A stretch of DNA of 64,000 bases, from contig JARFIW010000453.1 in assembly GCA_036346225.1 (NCBI GenBank), forward strand, positions 2,790,001-2,854,000, in the 5' to 3' direction. The notes below the pieces were generated by a model. That model ran no database searches. It saw only the letters and a program-made list of their open reading frames with translations, and was not told the origin of the DNA. The position numbers and the translations under genes were made by a program. Shown one piece after another: positions 11,190 to 23,388 of this stretch (its first letter is position 1; each line of letters starts with the position of its first letter). The DNA comes from Platerodrilus igneus (lineage: Eukaryota > Arthropoda > Insecta > Coleoptera > Lycidae).

Positions 11190-13000
11190 CATCCTCTATT
11201 TTATGCCTATATTCTTTTCAAGGAACAATCATTTCAAATGTACAAATAATTTTCGCAGAAGCTATATATGTTTACTTAAAGTTAATTCTCGTTTTTGTAA
11301 AGGTTTGAAGATCAGTTAAATTGATTCACGTAATTTTTAGTTCAAAATTTAGTATTTGAATAATGCATAAATAACCTTATTATTTTCAAGGTATTTCTGT
11401 AAGATTATTTTTGAAGTTACAAAGTTGTATTAAAATGTTTGCTTAACTAAACATGTGATACGATAAGAATTGTTTGCCTAATTATTGTGTATAACACATT
11501 TTGACAGTACACCTGAAGTACAGCTTAATGCCGACAATAAGTATTTTTCTTTGACCTTTGATTCCATTAAAGATGTCTATTAAAAATATAGATCTATAAT
11601 GTATAAAAACTTTTTTTAAGCATTTAATTTGTTTCTTGTAAACTGAACAAGATCCTATTCAAGTATCATGAATTAACTGTAGCTTGAAAAATGAAAATCA
11701 TATATTTCTTATAAAGAATTAATGTAAATTATGCAATTAAAAAATATCCCATGAATATTCAGAGATTATTGTTAAATGATAATAAAGAAACTGTTTTAAG
11801 GTCTCCGTACATATAGCTTTATATAAACAATGTATATATATATATATATATATATTTTTTAAATTAATAGAAAAAATAATAAGTTGTCGTAAAACTTTCT
11901 TTCTTTGAAGTCAGCAATAATTGTTCTATAGAAGCAAACATTTTACAAATATGAAAGTTTGGTATTGAAGAAAGATATTAGTGGTGTTAAAGTTAAAAGT
12001 TTTTTTTGAAAGTATAATTTTGACTAGTGGATCTATTTATAATTTTTTTGTGATAAAGTGACTAGGCTGTAACGAAGCCCTAGTTCGAGCATGTTTAGAT
12101 GTGGTTAAATTTTCAGATAGCACGAGATCGTCGTTCCCATTCCAGATTGCAGAGACAAAGGTAAGAATTTTTTTTTTATGTTGCTCGTCTTAATTTTTTT
12201 TAATCGAAGATTTCCGTATCTGACCTTCGGATGGTTTCTTATCATAACACTCTTTAAGATATGGTGGCGTCCAATAAAATTTCTTTCGTTTTATCGTATA
12301 CCATCCTACGACCCTAGCTCATAACTCTGCCCTAAGTTGAAGAAGCTTAGCTGGCTGGAAGATCTCTTTAGAGGGACCTTTTTCTCTCAAAGCCATTTAA
12401 CATCCTTTTTACCCTGGGCTTAACCGTTAAACAGGAACCCCTCGTAATCTATCGAGGCTCTACCGCCTATATGGTAGAGCAGACATACTATTTACCTTTT
12501 GAGGAATTTAGTATGCTACAACTTAAACGATAACTCTTACATTGCTATTTCTATTAAAGGGATATCATCTTTCTATTACCTACCAGCCATATATACAAGA
12601 GCAGGTTTTTGCCATAAAGATTTTGTAACTAAAGAATCCATGCAAGCCAACACTCGAAATATAATAAATTCGCTAAACGAATGTATTTAAAAAAAATGTT
12701 TATACAAATGCCGGAGCACAGAAAATAAAAAGTGACAAAAATCTAAAAGCTTTTTTATTTATTTTGATAGCAATAACTTTTGAGCATATATCTAGCATTC
12801 AAAGATCTCACAGTGGCTTTATCTGATAGCTATTAAACTAGGTTGTTTAACTATAAATCTTGAATGCTACGTATCATGAGTCGCTCGATTGATTGAGCAA
12901 TTTATCAAACGTGAAAGCAAAGGTATCAAAGTACAAAATGCAAAAAGTATTCAAATTACGAAATGGAACGTAGTAAATTCATGTTTGTACTTCACATTTA
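11190..13000. other. Mostly non-genic; one (TA)n run
   Basis: Contains a TA microsatellite at 11833-11855 and a possible non-coding exon at 12117-12161. The open frame at 12499-12690 (63 residues) has no recognisable family. This DNA lies between the halves of the split pseudogene. Confidence 0.35.
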
Positions 13001-13009
13001 CTTTAACAA

Positions 13010-14066
13010 GATGAGCTTAACGACTTAGTGCGAGATTTAAATTTGTCAAAAGTTCAAGCCTAGCTGTTTCGATTCAGATTACTGGGTTAGAATCTAATAC
13101 AGAGTGGTACGAATATTTCCACACATGGAAGACTTGAACAAGATATCTTTCATTCATTTACATTGTGTGACCCGTTGGTGTATTGTGTTGATAGATTAAT
13201 GGATACATTAGGATGCCGATAGAAAAACAATAAGTGGTGACTATTGATTCGTCTACTCCAAGCTTGAAGGGAGTTCTCCTACCAATGGAAATTCGTACTC
13301 CTGTGTTGCTATTGCCCACACAGCACATACAGAACATGTAATGAGCATATGCAGTGATATAAAGGTCTTTGTAAAGAATGCAAGCGGGTTATACCCAGTC
13401 TGCTGATTTCTCTGCGAATGAGACACCAAAGCAAATATAAAAATTGTTTTGTAAAAAACTGGAAAATGCGGGGAAACTTTGTTATCAGAGGAAAGAAATG
13501 TTACAGATCCTCCTCCCGTTGATATAAAGAAAGTTTTACTTCCACTTATGCACATCAAACTTAGACTGATATAAAACTTTGTCAAAAGTTTTAAATAAAA
13601 ATGGTGAAGGATTCCAATATTTGAAGAAAAGTATATTAGGCTGTGTGGCAAAAAATAAAAGAAAAAAAATTGTTGGACCGTAAATTCGTCACATTATAAA
13701 AAAGAGTGAATTCTATTTAAAATTAACCGAGATTGAGACTGCTGCATGGGAATCAATTAAAGGGATGTGTTCCAATTTCTTGGGAAATACAAAGATAAAA
13801 TTACGAATATGTTGCGAACATTTTAATTTCCACATACGGCGATATGCCTTTGAAGACTCATTTTCTCTATTCGCATTTGGACTTTTTTCCTATAAATCGA
13901 GGATCTGTGAGTGATGAACATGCTGAAAGGTTTCACCAAGGCATTATGTATTGTGAAAACCGATACCAAGGGAAGCGTAGCCCACAAGGCTCGCAGATTA
14001 CTCTTGGAACTTAATCAGTGATGCTCCAGAGGTACTCTGCAAACTAAAATCACAAGTAAAAAAATT
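13010..14066 (+). pseudogene. Same multicopy hypothetical-protein pseudogene, central and C-terminal piece
   Basis: Starts with NDLVRDLNLSKVQA (13019 on). It continues through frame breaks as NSYSCVAIAHTAHTEHV (about 13285), PPPVDIKKVLLPLMHIKL (about 13510), a WESIKG / FLGKYK segment (about 13745-13790) and a SIRIWTFF / VSDEH relic (about 13870), ending near DAPEVLCKLKSQ (about 14020). The order agrees with the family recalled for the 8961 piece, and this piece begins where that one stops. At least eight stops or frameshifts are present. The long open frame on the other strand at 13253-13651 is only its shadow. Confidence 0.6.
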
Positions 14067-14675
14067 TTGAGATTTAGTAGTGACGTGGTATGCATAATTT
14101 GTATTATAATAAATGTGAACATTACTTAATAAAACGCTGCACCATAAAAATACGAATAATCTTTGACTGGAAGTCGATAGAAAAATTCTGTTAACAGATT
14201 CGTAATCAGAGGCAAAATCCTATAAGAAAAACCCATCGCACATTAGGAAACAAAAAAAATACAATTTATCGTTCAGTGTTATTTAAATCATGCATTAATT
14301 GTTATGGAGAATAGCGTAAATTCAATCGCAACCATGATAATCATTTTCAAAAAAATGTTTCAAATTTAATGTCATTGTTTTCTTCAGAGCTATTAGTAAC
14401 TGATGGGGCATTATCCTTTCCCAGAACTTTGTTAAATATTTTCCAATTGAGAGTAAACGATTTTAAAGTGGCAATTATAAGTATCAGCCTGATTAAAAGT
14501 TCTAACGTACACAAATAGAAGTATTAGTCGTCTTGATAATAGTTGAGAATACCCAAATCTTCTTCAAATTATGATTGAATGACTCTGGTATCTTTCAGGC
14601 ATTATTTTCGTATTAAGCTTTTAATTACGTAATTATCAATATTTATTGCCCTCGTGTGTGCAAACAAATAAAGCT
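14067..14675. other. Upstream region of gene B, no gene
   Basis: AT-rich, no translation of interest. It would hold any distal control elements of gene B. Confidence 0.3.
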
Positions 14676-14709
14676 TATAAAATTTAGTTGTCTTCTTCAT
14701 TCTACAGTG
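14676..14709 (+). promoter_or_regulatory. Core promoter of takeout gene B
   Basis: A TATAAAA box at 14676-14682 is followed by an arthropod-type initiator ACAGTG whose A (14706) lies 30 bp downstream. Transcription from there would give a 45-nt 5' leader to the ATG at 14751. The spacing and the position just before a good signal-peptide exon support it. Confidence 0.6.
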
Positions 14710-14750
14710 GTGTGTAGGTTAATTATCAGTGTTTTTAATATAATAAAAAA

Positions 14751-14814
14751 ATGCGCATTAAAATTTGTATTGTGTTATATGTACTGACCAGTGTCATGCA
14801 ATGCGCCAAATTGC
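14751..14814 (+). CDS. Gene B exon 1 (signal peptide)
   Basis: 64 bp: 21 codons and one base. The start is the first ATG after the predicted initiator. The residues run MRIKICIVLYVLT then MQCAKL, a typical cleavable signal. Donor C|gtaggt. Confidence 0.9.
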
Positions 14815-16288
14815 GTAGGTTTTAAACAGTATCAATATACATATACACTATGTCAATTACATGTTTCAGCTGCCGATTTCAAAACTTGCAAGCAAAGCGA
14901 TTCGAATATTATCAACTGTTTGAAAGTTGCTGTCCAAGATGCGCTTAGAAAAATGGCTACTGGTAATTTTGGGTCAATCATAAGCAATCATTAAAAAAAT
15001 GTTTATCTTTAAAACGCCAGCTTTGACAATTTATTTTTAGGAATACCCGATTTGAAAATATTTCCATTAGAACCTTTAGTTGCTCAAAATGTGACAATTA
15101 GCGCAGGAAAGGGACCAGTTAAGGTAGCACAGAAATATTGGGATATGCAGATTCACAATTTAACTGCATCACGAGTGGAAAAAATGGAGTAAGTATACCA
15201 GAGAAAAGTAAATTTATTGAATTATATGATTGACTTTGGGCCTCATCATTCCAAGAAAAACAGACATCTTTTTACTTGAATATGATAAACCGGCAAAGCA
15301 ATTTGGTGTCTGAAAACCCAGATCTTTAAATAAAGGTTTTGCGAAGTACGGGAATTATATGTATAAACTGCACATAGAGGGTATGAAGTCTTTCCAGGAT
15401 ACAAGTATCTATTACCAAAATACTAAAACAATTACGGCTCTGCGGCTATTGGCCAAATAAAGAGAAATACTAGAAGCTTTCGTTGACCCTGTCAATACAC
15501 TTCAAGTGCGTCTTTTCTCGCCTGCAGAAAGTTTAACCAACAGTCTATTTAACGTCATGCGTTGAATAACATTTCTTGGGTGATACTAGCAACAGCATCA
15601 GTTAGCTTAATCTTTAATGTGTGCATAGCGGGAAAGGAATGCGTGTTTGTCCTTCACAGAGCTCCACAGGAAAAATCTAAGCGGTAATGTTCCGCGATCT
15701 TGGAGACCTGGGTACGGAATTGTCGCGTCCAATCTCCCTATCAGGAAGTAATACCTCAAGGAAATCTCAAACAAGTAATTCCTAAAGCGATTATGCATCA
15801 TCCTGCTGTAAAATTACTCTAAATTGAAAGTTATTGAGTTGAAATGTTACCAGTGGTGTAGCTCCTCATAACAGCGCCCGGTGTCTTAAATTTCTTTGGC
15901 ACCCCTATTCCTTACAGTGAACGGTTTCTGATTTTAACTAAACTTTTAAAAAAATAGTACACATTTAATAATAAAAATTATGCAACATTAAACACAACAT
16001 TTTTTATTTTAAGTAGCGTTTTTTGCTTTAGTTTTGTAGAAACGTTAAACAATTTATCTAGGTCCATTTTCTGTGCTTCTTCGTTTTCAATGCCGATGAG
16101 AGAAATATTCGTGAAATGGGCTTGTCCAATCGAATTTCTGATGAATGTTTTAATCATTTTTAATTTTGAAAATAATCGTTCTGCGCTGCGGTTGTAACTG
16201 GTAAAGTTGAAATTAAGGTAATATGTGTTACGTCGGTAATAGCAGCAGACAAAGTAAAATGCTCACAAAAAAGCAGCATCTTTCCTAA

Positions 16289-16342
<54 letters not shown>

Positions 16343-19300
16343 CGTAGTTTTCCTGGATCAGAAGCCCTAAAGATCCTGCCCCACTATTTCTCCTCCAGCA
16401 ATCTGTACCTAAATAAAATTTCGTTACAAATTTCTTGAATTACGATATGTTCTAGTTTGAAATTTACAAATATTGCTTCTCCAAGTTGATCTACCACGGC
16501 TAGCTCTGCTCCCTACCTTTTACGATATACTCACCACGGCTACTCATTCTTTCAACACCTTTCTAGAAAAAAATAAAAAAAAAATTAGCATATTTCCAAA
16601 AAAACATACATCCTTTTATTCATATAACTTTAATAATTATTCGCATAATCTCAATATTTACAAATCATTTTACGATAAAACATTTCACACTTAGGTTCGT
16701 TATATAAACATTAATCTAAAATTCTCGTGAGCTTTTATGTTGCTCTATATGAAACAATTTTATTTGAAGCAGATGGGCCTCTCCTAAAACCCTAAATTTA
16801 CGTTCCCCAGGTATATGTTGAGCTCATTATAAACCTTTACTTTTTTTATGCCTAAAATATTGCATCAACAAGTTATGCTAAAGACCCGTTTACTCTTTAC
16901 ACCATAAAAGAATTTGTATTCGAGTATTTACTCTCAGATTTAAATTATTGTTTTTTACATATATCAAACAAATTACTTTTCAGATTTCAAAAATTTCACC
17001 AAACAACTCAAACACACATCGTTTTTGAAAACACCATATCATCACAATAGTTCAATTACAAAAAAAACGTTACCTGGAACATTCTTCTCACTCACCACAT
17101 CGGTAGTTGATCTTCACCAGACCCACGTTTCAAGATTACACCATCTTGCTGCTTTCCAACTTTGACTGCATTTCTCTTAACTCGTCCATCCATCCACCAA
17201 CTTGTGGAGGTCTTTCCCACGACTGTTCATACCAAATCGAAACTTTGCTTCCTCCTCCAACTACCCCGTTGATCCAGGTCTTTATAAATTCGCTTACTTG
17301 TCATCCTGCTTCAATGGTCTTCATTATTTATAATTTTATTCGGCCCGTTTAATTTACTTGCACCAATTCGTGCATTTCAAACACTAGTAATTATGCGGAC
17401 TGCACTAGTACACGATTTTCAGCTAGGATGGTCTACCAAGAGTAAGTGATGCGACTCAGAAAATACTAAAAGATAAGAGAGAGATCACCCCCTCTGGCAA
17501 CCTTTATATATCCTTAAAATCCCCCTTTTGTGTCACGTATTTTCACTTCATTCTCTGAACTCCCGTAACTGTCACTTAATTTCACAAATTTTAGATGTAC
17601 ACAATACATAACGAACTTTTAAAACCCAGAATTTTACCACTCCAATAACATAATACGTTGAAAACACGCTAAAACTAACCAACAGTCCAAATTTTCTGTG
17701 AACTCGCCTTTTCCTATTGCCTCTCATCAACCGTAAACACGCTTTTTCATGTCCGCGTCTATATTTTCAATCTACTAATAAGTTTATAATTCCCTTTCCT
17801 GTCTTGGTCTTATGGTCCCACTATTGCTCCGTCGTCTACGTTTAAAGCTCCCTTCTTATTATCTATGTGCGCCTTGAAAAATCAATATTGTGTGGCGTAA
17901 AACCTGTTGCATCTACGCCTCTATCTTAGCCTCTACAAATATTCGTTTACCGGGCTCTTGAAACTGTTTGCTACTCAAACACCTGCTATACTGTCTATCT
18001 GCCTCTATTACATCCAAACGATTTTTTGTCCCATTCATTTTATCGATCCGTTAATAAAATACTTGTCGGTTTAAGTTAACCTTATTTTTTCCATTGAAAT
18101 GTTTTGTTAACGTCTTCAAGCTTTCCCAATAAATTTTTCTATTAGTGCACACGGTGTTTACCGAAACATCAGCAATAGTTAACAAAATTTCTAAGGCCAG
18201 TCACTGTCATAGAGAGCGCATAAATTCTTAACCGTGCTTACTTCAGCCGTCACCAATCACTTTGTACTCAAAGTCCAAGATTTGAAAACCACATTTTGAA
18301 ATTCTTTCAACCGATCCTTTGGTTGTGATACAATAATGTTTATTACATTGCATTTACATTTCCAATGCTCCACCCAAAGGTACTGCATTGGCCAGGAGAC
18401 GAGTTTTTTGTTGCCTTAAAATTTAGAATTTTGCCGAACCCTTGCCGTTCCAGGCAAAGTAGGGATCTTTAACGTGCGTGACAACACTCACACACAGGAC
18501 CTCCATTTAACCTCTCATCCGAACGAGGGCGTAATTTTTGTGAAAAATGCTCTCCTGTCATTTTTCAAGCAGTCGTCCGTGTCGGGATTCGAACCCAGTA
18601 CCTTGGAATCCGTAGTCTTACGCTTACTACATTGATCCACGGCAACGCCCAAATGTTTATTACAGCGTAATACAAGAAAACTTGAAATGTTGTTTGGGAT
18701 TTCTAAAACGTACACTTTGCATAATTCCACAAACTGCATTTTGATTTTTGACATTCTCTCTTTTCAGAAAAATTACTCTCTGTTCCAAGATTTCGCTAAC
18801 TTTTTGCTCGATTTTGCGTAGATTACCAATATTTTCTTTACTCTCTGTCCATAAATATTTGGCTTGATCTAGGACGTAGTTGGTTTGTTGTAGCAATTTA
18901 GAGACTATCTTTAAATTTTGAAATATTTTTTTAAAAATCGCTGATAAACAAATTTAAATTCTTTAATCTGTTTAAACACACCGCCTGCTTCCACTTTTTT
19001 TTCTTATTTTTGATTGCGGAGTGCAGTTTTACGCGTGCATTGAGTTTAAAGAGGATAACTTATGGTAAGAGTTTCTCATGGATTGGAATTAGAACATTAG
19101 GTGGTCTGTAGGATTTGGGATCCACCTGTGGCATTTTTTGTTTCAGGGCGAGGGTGGAGAAAGCTGATTTGAAGGAATCGGTGAAGGTTCCTAAAAGGTG
19201 CTCGAACTGCTGCAGAATGTAGTTGGATCAGTATTTTGTTATTCTCTCCATTTACAAATTCTGTAACATCGCTCTTTATACTGTTGATATTTCGGAGAGA

Positions 19301-22300
19301 GGAGACCACAATAGCATTTCTATCTGCACGTTCTCCCAGTCAGAGCTTAAACATAAACTGACAAAGCTAGATCACTTCTGAAATGTACGGGTTTCTTGCT
19401 GCGACGTTGTTTAACGGTGGAGCACTTCTATCAGTGTTTTAATGTTGGATATCATTGTTGTTCTCTTCTGCTGTTATTGTTGTTGTTGTTGTCGCCACAG
19501 GTTTGCTGCCGTTCTAGAACTGTTGTAGGGTCTTTAGGGTCTTATTCTTCAATGCTTTGCTGGCTGACAAAGGTGTTGCGACTCCTGGTTTCGGGTATGA
19601 TATGTTTGGTCCGTGCAGGATTGTACCCACAGAATTTTTTTACAGAAAGAGGCTTATGTTAGGTGCCGCTTGTTACCGACTCGTCGCAACGGCAGAACAA
19701 ACTTTTATGACACCCAATACTTTGGATTATCTTAGCACTGAATTTGTAGTTTAAATGGGGAGAAGACCGGTATTTATTTGAAGTGCGTAGAAGTAATTAA
19801 AATATTCCAAAACAATATATTTACAATAGAACCACCCCACACATTTTAACAGCTCAAACACTAAAAATTAATATTTACATATTTCTTAATATTTTAAAAT
19901 GATAACATTATGCATAAATTTATTCACCACTCGTTCCCCGGTAAATCGTTAACAATAAATTAATCATATTCATGTTCGACTTATTTTTTATTTTATAAAT
20001 AGATCAACCTAAACTTAAAAGCTCACATATACGTAAAATAAACAATATAAATATAAATGCTCATTCTACTCAGTTTTCAAAACTTTCAGGTTATCCGATC
20101 TCCAGTGTTTGAACGTTTAAATATTTCCATTTTCGGTTTACAATCAACAGGTACTATTAAATCCTACAACACAATATTCCAAATTAGTTGTGCGGTAAAA
20201 TATTAAAATTCCAACCCCTCTAAACGACAATAATTCCACCCGCAGGTGCATGAAAAATACATTCGCTTGCGCGAGAGTAAGTTCACATATTATATAGTAC
20301 GCCGCACTTTTGTTGTCTCTGCGGGAAGATTAATCTTTATTTTATTCTTCTTGCAGCTGCGTTGCGCTTGCTTTCAACTTTTCACATACACCGATCTCCT
20401 TCATTGCGAGTTACCGGGGCAGAAGGTTTTCTTTCTACATACAGTTCCGATGTTGCTGTATTACCGGTTCACAATTGGCTTACTTTCTTTTCCGTCAGGT
20501 CTAACAAATGTATTCTCTCACACTGTAAATCATATTAATCGCTGTCAGCAACTTCGGTTAATACATTGTATCAAGTTTGATGTATGCTTATCATACGGAT
20601 TATCATCAAATACCAGTATACTATAATGTATTTTTCTATGTGAACTGTATATGCAGTGCTTTGCTATATTGAGATCAGTTTTTAGTTGCGGTCCTATAAT
20701 TTTTACCATACAAAGTATTTAAAAAACAACGTTGTACCTTATTATCTAATTTTTTTATAGAAATAAGATTTGAAATATGATGTTTAATTTAAAATAAATA
20801 TTTATGAAAATATAATACCAAGCACGGCCATATTTTGGTTTCTCCATTCGCTTTTTAAAAATTTTCCTTAAACCTCTAATTTATTCTTAGGGTAACGCAA
20901 CGCATTACAATATTTAAAACGGTGAACTATATTAAACTCTTTTGGTTGTATTCTAAGCAAGAAAATGATGCGGGTGTGAGCCATATAATATTTGATTGTT
21001 AATCGCAAAAGCAACAAACCGCACACAATTGGTGAATACTTAATTTTGCTTGCAGTCAAAGGAGTAATAAATGTTGTTTTCCATTATAAGACACCGTCAA
21101 ATATTATCAGAAAAATGCCTCTGAGTAATATTCAGTGCAGGGAAAATAGATAAATAAGACGTTGAAATATCTTTATACGACTACATAAAAACTTTCAATT
21201 TTTCTATTTATTTCGATAAATATATTCTTCCACACAACGAAGCACTACTCTCATCATACTTTCGATTTATAAAAAAAATGTCAAGGGTTATTGTTTTCTA
21301 AAAAATTGAAAATTGATACGAAGGGAGAATTAATATTTTATGCCATTGTTTCAAGAAAAAGAAATTCCTATACGCAATAATTTATCAACAACTACTGGTG
21401 GTGCTTCAGACATAACGGGACGTTGTAAGGGTCATATCACATTTGAAACAAGCACCACTAAATATACCCCCTATTTGGTTGCAAAGAGCCTCAATTAATG
21501 CTTGCATAAGTTGTTACGTTATCTTATTAGATCGGTCAATAAGATTGACAGAAATTCGTTGCATGACAGATTATTTGGCTAGTCTTGTAGTGAAAATGAT
21601 GAAGATTACAATCGGTTGCTTCTTCACACTGCACACTGCACACATAAGCTATTTATCTGAATTGTTTTTCCATAAACTATTTGATTCGATGCAACTTTCT
21701 TGAAAACTACGTTAATGCTTGATTATATTCATGTTTGAGAGAGAACCAGTTATAAGAATCAGTCCTTGATATTTTATAAATATGGAAGTATACGTGGAGA
21801 AAAAAATATTTTACTATTCATGCAGTTTTTGATTGTAAAAATAGATTTTTTTACCTTTTAGTAGGAGAAGAAATAACTCTGAGACACTGAAATTTTGTTA
21901 AAATTAAGTTTATCTATAATATTATAAAAACTAAACAAATCTTATAATTACAATTTTTAGGGCGTCATTAACTGAGCCAATAAAGTTCCGTACGGAGTTA
22001 TTTACATCAGAATTTATTCTTAAGGCCAATTACGATTTTGATGGACACATTATGCAACTACCTATGATAGGAAAGGGAAAATGCACAGTAAACCTATGTA
22101 AGATCACGAAAGTGTATTATACAAAACTTCAAACTTATACTTTACTTTAGATGATGTCAAATCTGTTCTTGGATTTACTGCAGAAAAATTTAACAAAAAA
22201 GGAAAAACGTATATGAGGTTGTTGGAATTCACAGTCCTAATAAGGCCGTCTAAAGTTCACTTCAATTTTGAAAATCTGTTTAATGGCGATGAAAGGGCTG

Positions 22301-22452
22301 GAAAGAACCTGAATGCCGTTATGAATGATAATTGGAAAGAAATCTTCCAGGATGTTGGTTCAGGATATGAGGAATTTATGGCATCGATTGGAAAACATAT
22401 TTCAAACTTGATCTTTACAAAAGTACCATTTGTTGATGTTTTTCCTTTGTAA
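14751..22452 (+). CDS. Takeout / JHBP-family gene B, complete, five exons
   Basis: Exons: 14751-14814, 14870-14962, 15041-15188, 21961-22097, 22151-22452; total 744 bp, 247 residues. Introns are 55, 78, 6772 and 53 bp, all GT-AG and in phase. The first about 19 residues are a signal peptide, followed by LPADFKTCKQSD and a second Cys 11 residues after the first (the disulfide pair of the family), GIPDL at the start of exon 3, a GKC segment in exon 4, FNKKGKTYM, the hallmark FENLFNGDE and a C-terminal DVFPL. JHBP-superfamily proteins form an elongated fold with a hydrophobic tunnel and carry juvenile hormone or other lipophilic ligands in haemolymph or antennal lymph; takeout members are linked to feeding and circadian behaviour. 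The ligand here cannot be told from sequence. Intron 3 is full of TE debris (hAT end, SINE). Confidence 0.95.
14870..14962 (+). CDS. Gene B exon 2
   Basis: 93 bp, acceptor tgtttcag, donor G|gtaatt. Encodes the TCKQSD...NC Cys pair. Same length as exon 2 of gene A. Confidence 0.92.
15041..15188 (+). CDS. Gene B exon 3
   Basis: 148 bp, acceptor ttatttttag, donor GA|gtaagt. Encodes GIPDLKIFPLEPL through YWDMQIHNL. Same length and phases as exon 3 of gene A. Confidence 0.92.
15189..15850. other. Start of gene B intron 3, no element recognised
   Basis: Some stretches (15600-15790) have near-coding composition, but no family could be assigned on either strand. Confidence 0.3.
15851..16225 (-). 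mobile_element. hAT transposon 3'-end relic with dimerisation domain
   Basis: On the minus strand, 16225-15978 stays open to a stop and gives SYNRSAERLFSKLKMIKT, IGQAHFTNISLIGIENE and AQKMDLDKL, the C-terminal hAT dimerisation domain (SAERxFSKLKLIKT...). 127 bp beyond the stop the sequence meets a CAGTGGTGTAGC end (15851), typical of hAT terminal repeats. The rest of the transposase (5' side, to the right) is missing, so this is a truncated relic inside gene B intron 3. Confidence 0.82.
16291..16342. repeat. (TA)n microsatellite
   Basis: 52 bp of TA dinucleotides with one interruption (ttta). Confidence 0.98.
16343..18334. other. Gene B intron 3: pyrimidine-rich decayed sequence, unassigned
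   Basis: The plus strand is pyrimidine-rich between 17100 and 18000. Read on the minus strand, about 17300-17100 has a coding look (VGGWMDELREMQSKLE), reminiscent of a coiled gag or ORF1 protein, but no family match is claimed. No intact frame. Confidence 0.3.
18335..18664 (-). mobile_element. tRNA-derived SINE, young copy with 13-bp target duplication
   Basis: Target duplication aatgtttattaca at 18335-18347 and 18652-18664 encloses a SINE on the minus strand (18650/51 down to 18348). The head has a tRNA-like promoter: gtggatcaatgtagtaagcg (A box region), then gggttcgaatcccgac (B box). The body has the tttttcacaaaaa tract and the gcaagggttcggcaaaattc block, ending ggaaatgtaaatgcaa without a long poly-A. 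About 93% like the 52.7-kb copy by eye. Transcription would be by RNA polymerase III. Confidence 0.9.
18665..19310 (-). pseudogene. Decayed coding fragments, family unknown
   Basis: 18896-18660 on the minus strand stays open with a coiled-coil-like segment (ENIGNLRKIEQKVSEILEQ). 19309-19097 gives EFVNGENNKILIQL, then in a shifted frame a segment with TFTDSFKSAFS. Composition suggests an old protein-coding relic, probably TE-borne, cut by the SINE insertion at 18.65 kb. I do not recognise the family. Confidence 0.35.
19311..21960. other. Rest of gene B intron 3, no gene recognised
   Basis: A short run of gttgttgtt at about 19475-19492; an unassigned 126-residue open frame at 20246-20626 that lacks family features. 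Polypyrimidine and acceptor of exon 4 at 21950-21960. Confidence 0.35.
21961..22097 (+). CDS. Gene B exon 4
   Basis: 137 bp, acceptor caatttttag, donor T|gtaaga. Encodes PIKFRTELFTSEF, ANYDFDGHIMQLP and GKGKCTVNL. Confidence 0.93.
22151..22452 (+). CDS. Gene B exon 5 with stop
   Basis: 302 bp including TAA, acceptor ttactttag. Encodes KFNKKGKTYM, the FENLFNGDERAG hallmark and the C-terminal VDVFPL. Confidence 0.95.
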
Positions 22453-22594
22453 ATTGTTTTTGAATTAAATATGATAGGTATTGGGGATTATAGAACGTTC
22501 AATTTTTATAATCATAGCTTCCAGCGTTAACTGTAGTCCGGACTAGGTTGCTTAGCTTAATTCAGTGCGGTTTGGAAAATTTTGTCTAGACTCT

Positions 22595-22600
22595 AATAAA
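22595..22600 (+). terminator. Polyadenylation signal candidate of gene B
   Basis: AATAAA 143 bp after the stop, the first canonical hexamer downstream. Confidence 0.45.
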
Positions 22601-23112
22601 AGTCAAAGCCACTTGAAAGGACTTTTACGTCGTTCAATCAACCTTAACCTTTGTATAGATAATACTGTAATGGACTTTATTGGTCAGACATGTCTGTTTA
22701 CTCCCAAACACAGAGAAACCTCAGTGTACCGATGAAAAATGTTATAATGTTTTCTAACACTAAATTCTTTTTAACTCAACAATTAACTACTTTTTACTAA
22801 ATTCACCAGTGCAAATCTATCTGTGCAAACACTTAATTTATATTCACAGCAAACATATTTATTTTAACTACTTATTTCATAATTTATATCATAATACTTC
22901 ACACTTCAACCGAAGACTACGATTTCGGTTGATTGGCTTTCTTTCACAGCTCTTAGCGTTTATGAAAAGCAAACATGTTTCGAGTGCGAAAAAAAGAGGA
23001 ACTAACTATAGCTTTCTTGCACTCAATGATAACAATCAAATTTAGAGTATGGCTAACAGAACGCTTATGTTATCGCAATTGCATTTTTCTTACATAATAA
23101 TAGGTAAAAACT
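22601..23112. other. Intergenic, nothing recognised
   Basis: AT-rich with no conserved translation. Confidence 0.3.
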
Positions 23113-23388
23113 TAAGTTTATCTTAATTTCTTTTTTTATTTTCAAATTCAGATTCAGAATACCCAAATTTCTCATACGCTTTCACAAAATTGGGCACATT
23201 ATCAGTGATAGCTCCAACAATTTTTTCTCTTCTAATTCCAAATTTGCTATTAATATTTTGTAACTTTTCCGAAATATTTCTGCAGCTATGAATACCAATA
23301 ACCGTTATCAAAAAAATCCGAATAATGGTTTCCTATAATTTTATGTGATCCAGTGGCAAGGTACATTCGAAAAGCTTCTGGTCTTACC
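23113..23388 (-). pseudogene. Older hAT-like transposase relic, left part, interrupted by the 23389-25630 element
   Basis: Minus-strand reading gives ATGSHKIIGNHYSDFF (about 23365-23310), then INSKFGIRREKIVGAITDN and PNFVKAYEKFGY (about 23255-23155). This is the central part of BED/hAT transposases (KI.. .VTDNA.NFVKAF), with a frame change near 23310. It is in the opposite orientation to the element inserted in it. The continuation on the far side of the insertion starts at 25631. Confidence 0.65.
23381..23388. repeat. 8-bp target site duplication, left
   Basis: GTCTTACC, repeated exactly at 25631-25638. Eight bases is the hAT superfamily signature. Confidence 0.93.

Noticed and set aside
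11152..11190. Resemblance to block 2 of the unnamed TGGCGCCC repeat
   Set aside because: The similarity is partial and block 1 is missing at the expected distance.
13253..13651. 132-residue open frame on the minus strand
   Set aside because: It is the antisense shadow of the split pseudogene, whose plus-strand reading has the family motifs.
19396..19662. Leucine-rich 88-residue frame that could suggest a signal peptide
   Set aside because: Caused by a short ctg/ttg repeat; nothing else supports a gene.
20246..20626. 126-residue open frame on the plus strand in gene B intron 3
   Set aside because: No recognisable domain and no splice or promoter context; treated as chance.
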